DNA of 64,000 nt from Rotaria sp. Silwood1 (Eukaryota; Rotifera; Eurotatoria; Philodinida; Philodinidae): NCBI GenBank assembly GCA_905250075.1, contig CAJNOP010000851.1, forward strand, positions 16,141 to 80,140. Reading direction: 5' to 3'. Shown piece after piece: positions 45,992-61,000 of this stretch. The position numbers and the translations under genes were made by a program. The notes beneath the pieces are model-generated. The model was not told the origin of the DNA. It worked only from the letters and a program-made list of their open reading frames with translations, and ran no database searches. Positions within the stretch are counted from its first letter, which is position 1, and the number at the start of each line of letters is the position of its first letter.

Positions 45992-48900
45992 AACTGAATA
46001 TTTCATTCATTTTATTGACCATCATCAATTGATTTAGAAATGAAAATTTTCCCTCTCATGTCATTTCGAGTTTGAAGATAACGACAACATCGATAAGATG
46101 AGCAATTTATTCCACCTCATTCTATTCATTTCGTCTCTTCAATTAATTTGTCTTTCAGCCATACATACACATAACTTTGTGCATTTGTATAAAATAATTT
46201 AGATAACATACTCACTATCAGAGTCTATCTTGTAGGGCCAGATCTGAAAATTTAAGACTCGATGGACTCTAATCAGTTTTGTCTTATATTCATGTTCGTG
46301 TGAATCAATCGTAGAAATGAGAATAGAACATAAGAAATTTCACAAGTAACATTCTCGTGCCTGAATGCAAAGCTCTTTGCCAGTTTCTCTCTTTTTGCTA
46401 GAATTGAATTCGATTTGTTCTAGATATGAGATCAATTCATATTTTTTGGAGACTGAATGAATCCCCATCTCTGATTGTTTCTCAGTTAGAATAGATTGTC
46501 AATAACGAGCATGAATTTTGGTGATCGTTTTTCCTTGTCTGTTTATATGTTTAATGTAATACATTTTCAACTTCCACGTATTGCCATAATCTTTTCATTT
46601 CATTCTTTCATGAGCATGAATTTTTTATTTGTTTCACTGAACATCTTTTTTAAGGCATCTTTTCTTAGTCTAATAAATGCAAAGATAAAAAGTTGATTAC
46701 ACATTACATCGTCGAGTGAGAAGTTAGAGAGCTTCTAGTATATGTTGACATCAGAAGTAGAAAACAATTTTTAGATCTGTCTGACTATCAATGTAATAAA
46801 AAAAAAAATTGCCGGAAATATTTTTTCTCTTTCTTTCTCATACGACATATCGAGTCTTTAATTCCTTGGCAAATCTGAGACTACAAAGAAAAAAAATAAT
46901 GTTATTACCAGACTTTTACATTAATTAACATGCAATGATTAAAAGCAACTTCGGCTATAGAATTCAAAGAAAAGTATACGGTTCACAATTAAAGATTTAA
47001 TTATACAAGTTGTAGCTAATTCAAAAAACAAATTCTAATTTCGTACACAAAATATATTGGGACATCTTGTAGGTAAGAAAAAGAATATATACTAGGATAT
47101 TCTATAGAACCAAATAAAATCCAATATATATATATCTTCAAAAATCAAGAAGCTATTTTTATAGAATGAGTATCTATACAGTTTCTTTTAGATGTTATTT
47201 TCAATCATTTTTCGGTAATGAAATTTTGTCTATTGACAGTATCATGCAATTATACTTAGCACTATGAATTTTTTTTGGAACAAGTTACCTCCATCAGAAA
47301 TATGATTATAGTTTCTTATAATGCTTTCTTTATACGTTGGAATAATAGTCATACACATTAGACTATTGACTTGTTTTTTGAAATATTTTCATCAGCTGAT
47401 ACTTCGCTTTTACTAAAACGTTTTTAAATTGCGGAAAATAAACAACATAAAAGCTCTATTATTACTGATTAATTTCCAGCACGTACATGATACCGTTATT
47501 ATGAATCAATGAAAGCTTTTTCTCTATTATTCCTATGAGAAATTTACAAATTCAAGCAATTTAATCATATTTTTTATTTTATGAGATTATGTTACATACC
47601 TTTGATAAATTCCATTGCTAATAATTGTTGTTCTAGATTAGCAAAAAAACTGTCTTAATGCGATGAATTATTTCTATTTGTATTCTTAATTATCTTTCTA
47701 ATAATAATTATAACTAAATTAAGAAAGCGATTTTCCAAACAGTTTATATTAGCATTATTTGTAGTCAAATTTATCACATAGTTTCGAAGAAGAGTTTCGT
47801 TTATCATAATTTTATGGTCAAATTTATTTAAAAAGTTATAATTTATGAAACAATAATATGCTCGTCTTTACAAGATTAAGACAATTTCAATTAGACTTGA
47901 TAATGTATTTAAAATACTCGGTAACTTCACTTTCAAATAGATCATACAACAACTAGATGAATGATGTCTTTATAATCTTTCCTGATATCATTTAAATTAT
48001 AATTACTAGATGTTGAATTGTACTATGGTTACCATATGGTAATTACGTTAAAGACAGACAGACACACATGAATTTAATATGAACATAAGTATTGCAATAT
48101 TTTTGCGTAAAGTTTCTTTTTCTCTAAATCTTCACTATTTTAAAGGAGGTATAGAAAGAACATAGAAGGAAAGCAACCTCACAAGTTCTTCTTGACTCTT
48201 TCTACAATAACACAATTATTCAAAAACAAGGTCTAATGTACAATTATATCACCAACTACACAATATATATTTATCAAGATCAAAATCTTTAGTCCCAATT
48301 CTTACTCTTTAGTACCATATTATATTAGTTAACTATATAGCCAGCCTATCCTCACAAGTGATGTGATAAAGAATAGTATAGTTAAAAAAGTATATATATA
48401 AACAGAGAGTAAGTATAGGAATAAAATAATATTGATCCTAGCAAGGTTATTAGACCGTTAATTAATAAAGTTAAATATAGATGTTTAAAATATTTTTGAG
48501 AAGCTGTTTTCAGTTTTAATCCTTTAAGATAGACTATTGAAAAGTTCACCATTAAATATTTTTTTTTCTGAAGTTGTCCATCTCAAATATGACACATTTG
48601 TCTAAGATTTTAAGAACCTCGAAAATGAAATAAAATTAAAACACTTTTCCTGATCTGTATGGATAAAGAAATCTCCTTGCAATGAGAATAGCTGAAGTGT
48701 TTTGAAATATACTTCTACAAGTGAAAGCTCTATTTTGCTCTATAACTCGTGGAGATATTTTCAACGGTAAGGCTCGGGAGTCGTGAAAATATTTTTTAAT
48801 TGTCTATTCTTCTTAGCCGAACTTTTTCAAAAACTTTCATGGAAATTCTATGCGCTGTATCAAAAAAATAAATTTTAAAGGAAGAAGGCTTTAAATAGAA

Positions 48901-50872
48901 TATCATATATTATAGAACAGTTTGCAATGTATGAAATGGTATATAAGAAATTCAATTTTAATGAAGTTTTGATTGCTAAGATTTTATATACTGGTTATAA
49001 GTCTTGAAAAAAAACATATGTAGTACTCATACACATTGTTGTCTCTAAGATGTTTGAAGATGAACTTAAGCAAATTTTATTTCTAAACTTATTCGACACA
49101 GTTATAGGTACATTTCAGTTTTCCCTAATCAATAGTTGTCATTGTTGCTTTCGTCATACTTAAAAATCACTTCGAATTCCTCAATAGACAGAGAAAAATA
49201 TTTTGACCTTCAGACTCTTGGAGGGGAGTACGGAAATAGGAATGTAGGAAGGATACCTGTTATTTTTATTATTGTCATTTCAACTTTTTATTCCAAGTAT
49301 TCAAGTTTGGTTTTGACACGAAACTCTACAAGAACCTATAAATATCTCATGTTCCTCTCCAGGAGTCTGAAAGTCAAAAAATTTTTCGCAACCTATTAAG
49401 AAGTTATTTATATCAGTTCATCAGAAACACTATGCTGATTATTGATACATAAAAGTTTGTAATACGACAGTTGAGTATTGTTAAAATATTGGTCATATAG
49501 TAATTTTTTTTCATAAACTAGAAATAGCCTTCAATATATTATTATTATTATATTTCTCTAACATAGAATATAATGAAAAATTCAATGAAACTGTTAAGAA
49601 AAACAAACAAGCAATATCTTTTAAATACAAAAAGATATAAACTTGATCAAAATTAGATATGATAAAATCATTATATTGTAAGTGTTTTTTTGTTGCAATA
49701 GCAATTGTAAAATAAATGAATTTTAACAATTAATCAAATTCTTGTTTTTTTTTTTTTCTTTCTTGAAATTCAAAATACATTGTATATTATTTCTGGTAAT
49801 ATCATTTTGATAAGAGTAAAATGAAAAAAAGAAAGAGCCATATCATAATATATCATATGCATGAATTTGTTTCAATCAAATCTCAAATATATATCTAGTT
49901 GTTTTTTCATACAATCATTTGTTTTTTTTTTATCAACAAATATAATCAATTCAATGATGTGAATTAAAATGCCTAAAGGTTAATGTTCTATAGTCATTCG
50001 AATACAGCTGCCAATACACCTATATTTTTGATCAATATCTATTTCTTTTTTTTTTCCTTATTGATTATAATCGTACTAGTCGGGAAAAACCTCTTAAGAA
50101 CAAAATCCTTACTTAATTGAATATAATGATATGAAAAGTTAAGCTGATTTAGTTATATAATTTTAAATTACATGACTAAAAAGATAAAGAAGTTAATAAT
50201 ATAACGTAACAACCTTCATTTCCTAGTATCATAAAACTCTGTTGGATAGATATAAAATAAATGAATATTCTTTACCTAATATAATGTTTGTCCTTCAAAA
50301 AGAAAATTGAATAAAGTGTCACTCCCATTACTAAAATAATGCAGTATATATATATATATATGTATATGACATTGTCATCATTCATCTCATTTATTCTTTA
50401 TTTCAATGTACTCAACTCCTGCTGATGCTGATGGCTTTTTCCGGCGAATGAACACATACATATATTTAATGACCTCCTGATCGCCGCGACACGTTGACAG
50501 CGCGATGTAAAACTTTTTCTATCGAATAAAAAGAAAAAAAAATAAAAGAAACAATAGGTTGACATTGTCAACTTACATGTTAATGATTACTACCTCCTAT
50601 TGATTGATCTCATCTTTAAAAAATACTTTTACGGTTACTTGTCATTATAATCTAGTGATTAAAAATGTTCAAGTGCTCGTTCATCTTATGTTTTCTTTTT
50701 CTTGCTTTTTTTGTTTAATGAATTTTTTTTTGTTTTGTTTCGCATAGCGTGACCGCTAGCAGGCATAGTATGTATATATATATATACATATATATCTAAA
50801 AATGATGGACATGTCATCTAGATTGAAAAGGCGGAGAAGATAAAATTGTCACATGATGATTTAAAATTTCTA
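45992..50872. other. AT-rich gene-poor segment
   Basis: No gene was recognised. It contains the small inverted repeat at 49191-49387 and simple (TA)n runs. Confidence 0.45.
49191..49387. repeat. Small inverted repeat, ~35 bp arms
   Basis: Left 49191-49228 (ttttgaccttcagactcttg and flanks) pairs with right 49353-49387 (aggagtctgaaagtcaaaaa) with four or so mismatches over about 34 bp. The centre is ~125 bp. It may be a degraded foldback element. Confidence 0.72.
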
Positions 50873-51914
50873 TTATTCAGTTTGAACACTTGTTGATGGA
50901 TAATATTGAAGTCCTTTAATTGTATTTGGAATATTAACAATACAATTTGTACGATGAACTTTTCGTTGATGTATATGTTCATATGATGATGGAATATGTT
51001 CAAGTAATTGATCAACTAATGTTAAATTTTGACGACATGAATCAATTGCTTGACGAACAAAACAACGTATAGATGATAAATTTTTATGATTAGAATATAT
51101 TTTATTTGTTATTGATGACATTTGTTCATGTTCAATAATTGGTGTAAATGTTGATGCAATAAGTTGATCAAGTTCTTCATCATTATCATCATCATCATCA
51201 TCATCATCTTCATTGTCTTTCAAAGTTTGTATATATCGACTATGAGATATACGTGATGATGTTGATTGTGCTAATGTTGCTGATAAATGTGTTGTATCAT
51301 CAATTAATAATGTATTGGATAAATTTGAATGTGATGTATGTAAAATAGTTGATGCATTATTATTTAAATTTTCAATTAAAACTAAAAGATTTTATTTTTA
51401 TTAATTACAAACACCAAGAAAATCTCAATAGATATAAGAAACAAAGAAAACGAATGTTTTTCATTTTTTTTGTTCTCTTCTCTAATAACTAACCTGTTCG
51501 ATCAACTTCTTCATCTAAATTCATTTGATTCATTTGTTTTTCTACAAGAATTTCTTCATCCGTTAGACTAATATCATCATCAGAAAAATATTTTTTTAAA
51601 CAATGCTCTTCACCTGTACGCATTATTTGATATTCATCTAATGATAATAAACCATATTTATTTGAACCTGTTAAACGAGCTTCATCACCGGCTTCTTTAC
51701 TTAAAAGATCTGAAATATTATTATTATTATTATTATTATCATCATTAAATGATGTTTGAGTTTCAGCTTCATACATATAAACTTTTTGTAAATGTACAGG
51801 CATTTGAATTTCAACTTGTATTGGTTTAGTATTTGTAGTTAATGATGAATTTGAATTAAGTACAAGTTTAACAATTTCATTTGTTGGTTTTAATTGTTGT
51901 TCATCTCTATCCAT
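50873..51914 (-). CDS. Acidic, Asn/Asp-rich protein of unknown function
   Basis: Two exons join in phase: 51914..51494 (ATG; donor GTTAGT) and 51381..50873 (acceptor CTTTTAG; stop TAA), 309 aa. The first half contains VYMYEAETQTSFNDD, an Asn run from an (ATT)n microsatellite, and a Glu/Asp/Leu-rich region (ISLTDEEILVEKQ). The second half has a run of eight Asp encoded by (ATC)n, then a more ordered helical part (LIASTFTPIIEHEQ, IRCFVRQAIDSCRQNLTLVD, LLEHIPSSYEHIH). It ends STSVQTE. There is no signal peptide or membrane segment, so it is probably cytosolic or nuclear. No family is recognised. An upstream minus-strand frame (52102..51914) could be 5' UTR or another exon. Confidence 0.6.
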
Positions 51915-54900
51915 TATTGAAGATAAAATATATATATATCTATATGTATTGTATATAATTGCTCTATCGATTTGGCGCCCAACAGTGAAATTATTTCTTT
52001 TTCTTGCTCATCACCTGCTGTTACAACTTGAACATTCTTTAGTTCTTTTTTTTTTTTATTTTCTTCTCTGACCCTTAAGGATACATCTATATATAAAAGC
52101 ATAGATTACTTTTTTTTTCTATGTGATCAATGAATATAAATATGAAATGATTTTTTGAGATTAAACATTTGACATCTTGTTATATTTGTTTTTTTTGCTA
52201 TGTTTTATTTAACGATACAAAAAATAAAAAATGAATAGACAAGCGTTTCACATCAAAGATCAACAATGAACACGCGTCTGAACTAAGATTAACGCTTCAT
52301 CTTTTCATATATATATATATGTATAAAGATCTGTATATGTATGATTGTCGGTCTTTTCTTTCATTTCATGATATTCAATTGACGCTGTCAGTTATAGGTG
52401 TGATTGACGGCCTTGACTATGAGAAAGACACAACAGACACGTTGTCTAGTCTGATGTTGACGTTTGATAAGTCACGTCTTTTTTTGCTTGCTTGCTTGCG
52501 CGCGTCCCTTATGAGTGTAATTTTTTCTTTGAGAATATATATTATGTTCAATGAGACAAATCTAAACAAACTATCATTGTTGTCAACACTATTCCGAAGT
52601 GTATGAGAGAGAAAGTGCGAGAGTAAAAGAAAGGTGCCACTTTCTTTTCTTCTATTGTACTTTCTCGTTCATTCTTCCGTTCTTTCTTTTTTTTGCTTCT
52701 TAGATGATGAGAGAGAGAGAAAGAACACGAAGAAACACTTTTTGTCATGATAAATGATTTTGATTGTAGTAGAACAGAAGAAGACAATTGTTGTGGTTTG
52801 ATTACAAATAGAAACAAAAAAAAAAAAAATTGAAAGTAGAAAAAAATGAAACAATACGATCTTTGATTCTTGACCTTGTATATAGATTTTCTTATTTAGT
52901 TGTTGAAGGTAAGTGTATGTATGTAAAGTGCGGAAATAGACATTGAGAGTAAGCAAATAGACAGAAAATAGATAAGAATGACGATCGTGTTTCTTGAAAT
53001 AAAGAGAAAAGAGAAGCTGTTGCATACATTCATAGCTAATTACAAGTAACCTGCATATTGCGTAAGTTATATCAAAAAAAAGAATAGGTCAAGGCATTAT
53101 ATACTGATGACAGACAGGCTTCGAAGACAGAACTTTTCAACATTAGTTTGCTAGATGTAGAACAAGTAAGATAGAAAGAGAGAGAGTAACTTCCGATGTA
53201 TGATCGATCCCCGAAGCAATTGTCCAATGTATAAACTCGACATTTTTAGGAAAGAAATATGTAAGAGTATAAGATGTTGAATCAAAAAAAAATAAGTTCA
53301 TGTCTGTCTAGTTTGTCGAAGAGAATAGTTTATTATCTTCGAAGGTATCTTTAGCATGACGGAAACGTCCTTGTATAACTTACAATAACGTCTATTGTAC
53401 ATCATGCATTCCTTTTTTTTTTTTCTTTCAATTATATGTATAACTGTATAGGATCATATGTCAGAATAGTTAGTTGTACGACTTCTAACATGAGATTGAT
53501 TGTTGTTTTCCCGTCATAGTCAAGTATGTGTGTGTGTGCGTATGCATGGCACCTTCTGTGCTTAAAGATTCACGTTCACGATTGAGTGAAACGTGTTCAA
53601 AGAAAGAAGAAAAAAAAAAAGACAAAATAGGTCGTATCATCGTTTTTATTGATTGTTATGAGTCTATGCAGCTGATACTAGTCTCGACACATCTCTTAGT
53701 CCAATGATTGTATGCATGCGTATGTATGTTTATACAAGAAATTGATAAAATGAAATAGATACTCTTGTCTCTGGACGATGACGTCGTAGTGTTAAGTGGT
53801 TATTGTAGTAATAATACATATTGTTGTTGTAGACAATTTTCTTCTCGTTATTTCTTTCCATAATATATAATGATAGTACCTTTTTTTTTTTGTTTTACAT
53901 GCATTGACCGAATTAAGAATCCAACAGACATTACCTGCTGTGTGTTTTTTTTTTCACTCGCTCTTTCTTTCTTTTTTTTTTTTGTTAGTCTTTATTTGTG
54001 AAAGAATCAACTAATTGCAAGAAGTATGTATAGAGATGATTCGAGCTCATCAACGAGCTTAGCATTCATTTGTTCATGAAATTCTCTTGTGTCGTGGCGG
54101 TCGAGTTCAAACAAGAGTGACGATTGAACAGTTAAGCAGTTCGACTTATAGTTGTGCACGTACACATACAATCTCTACGATTCTTTTCTTACGTCAATAT
54201 GACAGACGAGGGTCGACCCATCTACACTCAATATACATTGAGGGTGATGCTGAACATACTCAATAAGAAAGAAAAAAGAGAAAAGCGAGAAAGACAAAGG
54301 CAAAAAGAGAGAGAGAGAGAGAAGTCGATTCTGTATGAAGGAGATGCACATTATTGTTATGATTATGATTCCCTGTCGTAGTACAGTAGACCGACGGCGT
54401 CATAGAGAACATTCTATCGAACTGTTGCTGCTGCTATTTTAGCCTACAATCAATATATATATACATACAAAGTCAGGTGAGTTTATGGTCACGCACATAT
54501 AGTTCTTTTTCTCAATATTTTGTTCTCTTGGGAAAAAAACTCTATATTCAGATGGTACCAAGGATCTTCCCTTTTGGCACCTTGATAATTCTATATGCGG
54601 AAGTGATTTTCTTTTTTCATCATCTTATGTTCTATTCTTTGCGTAATAACAAATTTGTTTTAGTACAATATGTTAGAATCCAATAAGCATGAAGGACTTA
54701 GTTACACTAAACATCGCATCACATCATGTAATGACTAAGAGAAAGAAGAAAAATTGTTTTCGAGTGATCGGATAAGATGAGTAAAATGTTTAAGAAAGGT
54801 TTCACTCCACCTGTGTATACCCTGATGTTCTTGTTGATGTTAAAGAAGCCTAGTCAAGTGTGTATATGTATATATATATATATATATATGGTTAGTCCGA

Positions 54901-55041
54901 ATCAAATAGAATGCAATTATGTGTTTATAGAGTCAAGACAGAGAAACAGACTCATTTATACAGATCGATTCATCTTGATTAGTGTCTGTCTGTAGCGTGT
55001 CTAGCCGATCAATGACCACTATACGATTATCTATTTCAGAA
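51915..55041. other. Intergenic, likely regulatory DNA between divergent genes
   Basis: Between the leftward acidic-protein gene and the rightward nephrin-like gene. It contains microsatellites ((GA)n near 54310, (TA)n near 54870) and T-rich runs. No gene was recognised on either strand. Confidence 0.45.
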
Positions 55042-58000
55042 ATGGCACTAAGCCTACTACTTCAATGGTTCATATTCTATTCAATCCTATGTAAGTCTTG
55101 ACAAATGAATATATTTGTTTTTTTATTGAATAATTTATAGATTTCATTAATATTTTCTTTTTGTTCTCTTTAGACTTATCCAATAGTCAAGGGCAGTTTT
55201 ATGAAGTAAAACCATCGGATATATCAGCTTTAATCGGCTCAAATATTACTATTCCATGTGTTATTGCTCCACCTCATGGTGATGTTCAATGGACTAAAGA
55301 TGGACTTGCTTTAGGTAAGTTAATATTCAAAATATATATGTGTGTACACTAAACATAATTGTCTAATTGACATCGTCATCATCATCACAATCGTCATCTA
55401 TGTGTGAGACAAGTGAAGTGCACGCATATGATAAATATCCATTACCGGCTTTTTTTTCTCTTCACCCATTGGCAAGTGTTCAAATGATTCGTTCTCTTCA
55501 TCTTGTTTGATAATGATAAGCAACACGAATCCTTCAATTTGAACAAATAATCCACCCACTCTGTGTGAGAAGCAAAAACAAAAGCTTAGAATCTCTAAAA
55601 AAAAAGTTAATGGCAGTATTTAGATATTGATTATAAATGCTTATTCGTTAGAAAGTAGGTGGAGTCTATCAACGAACATGAAGAGCAATTAACTCTCGTT
55701 ATCATAGTCGAAGAATAAAGGCGTTGATTGACACACATATTTTATCGTCGTCCGACAAGAATTACTTAGAATAACATGACTATCACCCAGTGTGTGTGTA
55801 ACTATTTTTCTTTTTGTCTACTAATGAGCATTAGTTAGACATGAAAGATGTATTGACCTTTTGGTGTTTTTTGTTTCCTCTAGGTTATGATCGACAACTT
55901 CCTGCTTTTCCTTCGTGGTCAATTATTGGCGATGAAAATCGTGGTGAATTTAATTTTTTTATTGAATCATTAAAATTAGATGATGAAGGTATATATGCAT
56001 GTGAAGTTTCACCATATAATGATGCACAAGCATTAAAACAAATAGCTCATATAAGAACACTTGTTCGACCTGAACGTGTACAAATCAATGATCGATTATC
56101 ATTATCAAATGAAATACCTATTGTTAGTATGAGATATGATGAACCAATACATCAAATAAATTGTCGAGTTGATGGTGCACGACCTGCTGCACAAATTAAA
56201 TGGATTAATGAAAATGGAGGAGAATTTTCAGCTACAACAAGAACATTTACTCAAGGTAATAGTTCTATACAATTTACTAAAAACTTGACTCTTTCTTTTT
56301 TTCTTCTCTCGTTTCATGCATTATAAGTAAGTCACTTATGAGGTTTTTTTTCCCTATTGTATTGAATCAATCAATGATGATGTAATAGAATGTTGGTTTG
56401 AGTACTCTTTATAGTTAATAGTTGTAGTTAACTTTTTATACAAAGAATTTTACAAATAATTATATTGAAGAAAAAAAAAAATCTATTTTTCAACTACGTT
56501 TAGTTAATTGAAACGTATACAATTCAGAGAAGTTCATTAGATTATAATTTCGATTTAGTCTATATGTTTTATTCGAAAGAATATTTATTAAATCTTAAAA
56601 ACATCGCTTCACAAGATCATCACAGTTATTTACTTTTCTGACGAAAATCGGAGTAATCTTATCTAAAAAAAAAACAAGAATTGGTCTTAGTGTAAAAATA
56701 ATGTTCAAGTTCAGAGTAAAGATTTACTCATCAATACAGATTTCAATAGCTTCGAAAAACTTTTTGATCAAATGTATTTTTAATTTTTTATTTCGCTATT
56801 GTGAATGTTAATAGGAATTTGTAATAATGATGGTTAGTTTCTCAAGGAAAAAGTTTAGAGCCAAGTTTTCTAGTTCCAATAATTTGCAATCAAAATATCG
56901 TCTGGGTTGTCTAGAATGATAGAATAAGCAATTATCTACAAAATGAAACGTCTCCTAAATCTCTAGGTCATTTTTCCATCAAGATATATCAACATTACTG
57001 ACGGCACAAAAATGTTTCCATGTAATAATGACAGAAAAATCGACTTTTGTGCCTTCAGTAAAATTGATGTATCTTAATGAAAAAATGTTTTAGAAAAAGC
57101 TGGAAGACATCTCATTACGTAGAGAATTATCTCTTCTATCGTTCTAGATAATTTAAATAGAATTCTGATCGAAAATATCTAGTTTCGGATTCCTTTTTTT
57201 TTTAAAAGAGATTCCTAAATATTTCTTAGTATTTATGTGAATATAAAAAAAAAAAAACATTTATTTTAATAATAGGTCGTCTTTTTTCAACTGTAAGTAC
57301 TCTTGCACTTACTCCAACATTATCATTACATAAAAATCGTATTACATGTGATGTACGTCATGAAACATTAAATAATGATACAAATAAACTTCGTAGTTCA
57401 TTTGATATTGAAGTAACATCACCACCAAGTATTCCATTTATTCTTGGTTATCCATCAAAATTTTATTTAATTAATGGTTCACGTTTAACATTATCATGTC
57501 AATCTCGTGGTGGTCATCCATTAGGTCGATTATCATGGTATAGATTAGAAAATAATAGTGAAACATTAAATTTAATTGATAATTCATTTGTTGTTTTTTA
57601 TCAACAAAATATAACTGAAAATAATATAACAATGATTATATCACCATCGGATAATAATGTAACATTATCATGTCATGTTACTAATTCTTATCTTTATTCA
57701 TTAGGACAACGTTTACAAAAAAATATTACTTTACAAGTTGCTTGTAAGAATATTTATATAATTTAAAAAAACAAAAAAAAAAAATTCTTATTTTATTTTT
57801 GTTCTAGTTGGTCCATCATCAGTTCAAATACGTGGTAATACACCAGGTACAAATATGAGTATAACAACATTAATTGAAGGAACTACACGACAATTTATAT
57901 GTCGAACATCATCATCAAATCCACGACCAATAGTTGTTTGGAAATTAGATGGACAAATAATTGGTAGTGATATTGATCCATTAGAAGAACAAGGAGAATA

Positions 58001-61000
58001 TGCTGGTAAAACTATACAATTAGTTAAAACAATTGGTTTAGATAAAGCATTAAGAGAATATCATACAAAAATACTTTCATGTGAAGCAAGAAATCCTGAA
58101 ACTGGACATACTGTTATTGATTCAACAAGATTAAATATAATATGTTAGTAATTCAAAATGACAGTTTTTTTTTTTTTTGTTCTTTAAAATTTTTCAAATA
58201 ATTCTTATAGATGATGCAACAAGTATTGAAATGCATGGTGTAACAAAAGAGAAAATAATTAAAGCTGGTGATACGATTATTGCTGAATGTACTCTTACAG
58301 GTGGAAATCCATTAGGAAAAATAAATTGGTTTAAAGGTAAATAAAGAGAAAAAAATATTTTTGATATCAATCTTTTTTTTGTTTTTTCTTCTAAGGTAAT
58401 GAATTAATTCGTTCTGAATATATAAGTGAAACAAGAGGAAAATATGCATTAAGTCGTGTGGAATTTATTGCTTCATCATTTGATAATAATCTTCCATTAA
58501 TATGTAAAGGACAAGTTGCAAATTTTCCTGAACGTATTGCTTCATTTACATTAAATGTTGTTTGTAAGTTGATTGAAAGATTTTTTATTTAAAATAATTT
58601 CATCAAATAGTTCTTCCGGCTGAAATGAAAATAATTAATAGTTCAATATTATCAAATTTATCTGTTGGTTTTGATAATCTTGGTGAATTTGAATGTCGAA
58701 CTTCATTATCAAATCCACAAGCAAAATTAACTATAATTCGACAATCAAATGATGGAATAAAACATTCAGATATTGCATATAATACACTAAGCACTTATAC
58801 TAATGGAATTAATTCAATTAAATTTATGGTTAGTTTTGTTTTACATGACATTAAATTGAGAAGTTACATCTATGCATAGTGATGTTTCATCTCTAATTGT
58901 ACTCATCATTTTTCGTTTTTTTTTTTTTAGTTACCTCGAATTGATCTTTCTTTACATGGAAATTTATTAACATGTGAAGCAACATTAGATATTCATACAC
59001 CACCATTAACTAAACAAGTTACTTATGTACTTAATGTTAATCGTAAGTTTTTGTTGTTTTGATACTTAAATAATTGTTTTTTATTATTTTTGTTTTTAGA
59101 TAAACCAAATTTTCATGATTTTGATGCCTTTGCTGATGTCAAAGAAAATCAACCATTTAATATTACTCTTGAAGCAAGTGCTTATCCAATGCCAATAACA
59201 TATACATGGTTTCATCCATCGGGTAAACAATTATTTACTGATCAATCAAGAATATTTATTAATCAAGGACAATTATCATTAACAAGTGTACAAAAAAATG
59301 ATTTAGGTATTTATCGATGTATAGCTACAAATACCTATGGAAGTACTGAAGTTAATTTTACTTTAAATGTTCTTTGTATGTATTTTTTTTATAACAATAC
59401 AAAAAACGGAAAACAAAGAATTCATGTTTTTTTGTTTTTGTTTTAAAAGATGGACCTGTTATAAGTCGAACACGAGGTTATTCATTATCAGAAGCAATCA
59501 TGCCAGGTTCTTCAGTAACACTTTTATGTGTTATTGATGCTAATCCAATTGATTTAAATAATATTCGATGGTTTAAAAATAATGAAGAATTATCTTTAAT
59601 AAATAATGGTGTTCAATGGGAAAAACGTATAGAAAATAATGAAGTATCATTAATTGGAAAATCTATACGTAAAGAAGATGCTGGACAATATGCATGTGAA
59701 ATAGATAATCCATATGGAAATAGTCGTGCAACAATACCATTAGTTGTACAATGTAAAAAAAACATTTTATATAATTTATATAGTTTGACTAATAAATTTT
59801 ATTTAGATCCACCTGAAATTGATCGTAGTGATACAAGTCGAAGTAAAGCAGCAGCTGATTCTGATCGTTTACTTACAGCTGAACTTCATTGTTATATATC
59901 TGCTGTACCAAAACCAACTGTAATATGGATCAAGGTTAGTAGTTAAATTTGAAAATAGAATCTAAAATATTTACAAGACAATTTTCCTGTATTTGTTTTT
60001 TTTTTTTAGGATAATCAAGCATTTTCATTATCATCAAAATATCGATCAGTACTTAATGAACGAATTCTATCACCTTCTTCTTTTTCACCAAAACTTTTAT
60101 TTGATGCTGTACTTTATATTTATAATGTAACTAAATCTGATTATGGTATATATCAATGTAAAGTTGAAAATACATTAGGTTTTGATATAACTGAAATAAC
60201 ATTAACTGGATTAAGTAAATTATTTTTTTTTGTTTTTGTAAAATTCATTATTAATTTTTTTCTCTATAGCTGTACCTGATGTTCCAACACAAGTTCATAT
60301 AACAAATATATCTCATTCATCATTATTAATTAGTTGGATACCTGGTTTTGATGGTGGTTCACGTCAAACATTTCAAATTCGTTATCGTCTTTCAACAAAT
60401 GATCGTTATTCATATGAAGATGTACCATATAATGAACAAATATTTAATTTAAAAAATTTACAATTAGCTAGTGAATATTATATAAGTATACGTTCAAATA
60501 ATTCATATCATTTAAGTGAATGGACAGATGAAATAAAAGCTTTAACATCACGTTATTTACCATCATCACCATTTTATTCATTTACTAATACAGGTACATC
60601 AACAAGATTTTCATTAACTGTTATTGTTATTGTTGCTGTATTTGGTTTATTTATATTATTAATTAATATTATACTTATATCATTATTTATAATGAAACGT
60701 CGACGAACAAATATAACAAGTGATAATTCATCAACAACAGGTACAAATGAAACAGAAGCTAATACAGTTGATATATTTCAACCAATACCATCAAATTTAT
60801 TTTTTGATCGTCCATATTCATCAACAACAAATGCTTATCCATTTAATACATATCAAAAATATGAAGATGATGATGTTAAACGACCATTTGTACCATCATA
60901 TTCATCAGCTACATTAACACGACTTACACCTAATCATAGTCGATTATGGCCACAAGGTAATTTATTATGATTATTTTTTTAAAATATGTTTTCAATATTA

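Noticed and set aside
51972..51986. tggcgcccaacagtg, like a tRNA-Lys primer-binding site of an LTR element
   Set aside because: No LTR upstream, no polypurine tract, and no gag or pol downstream. On the other strand it lies in an open frame next to the acidic-protein gene.
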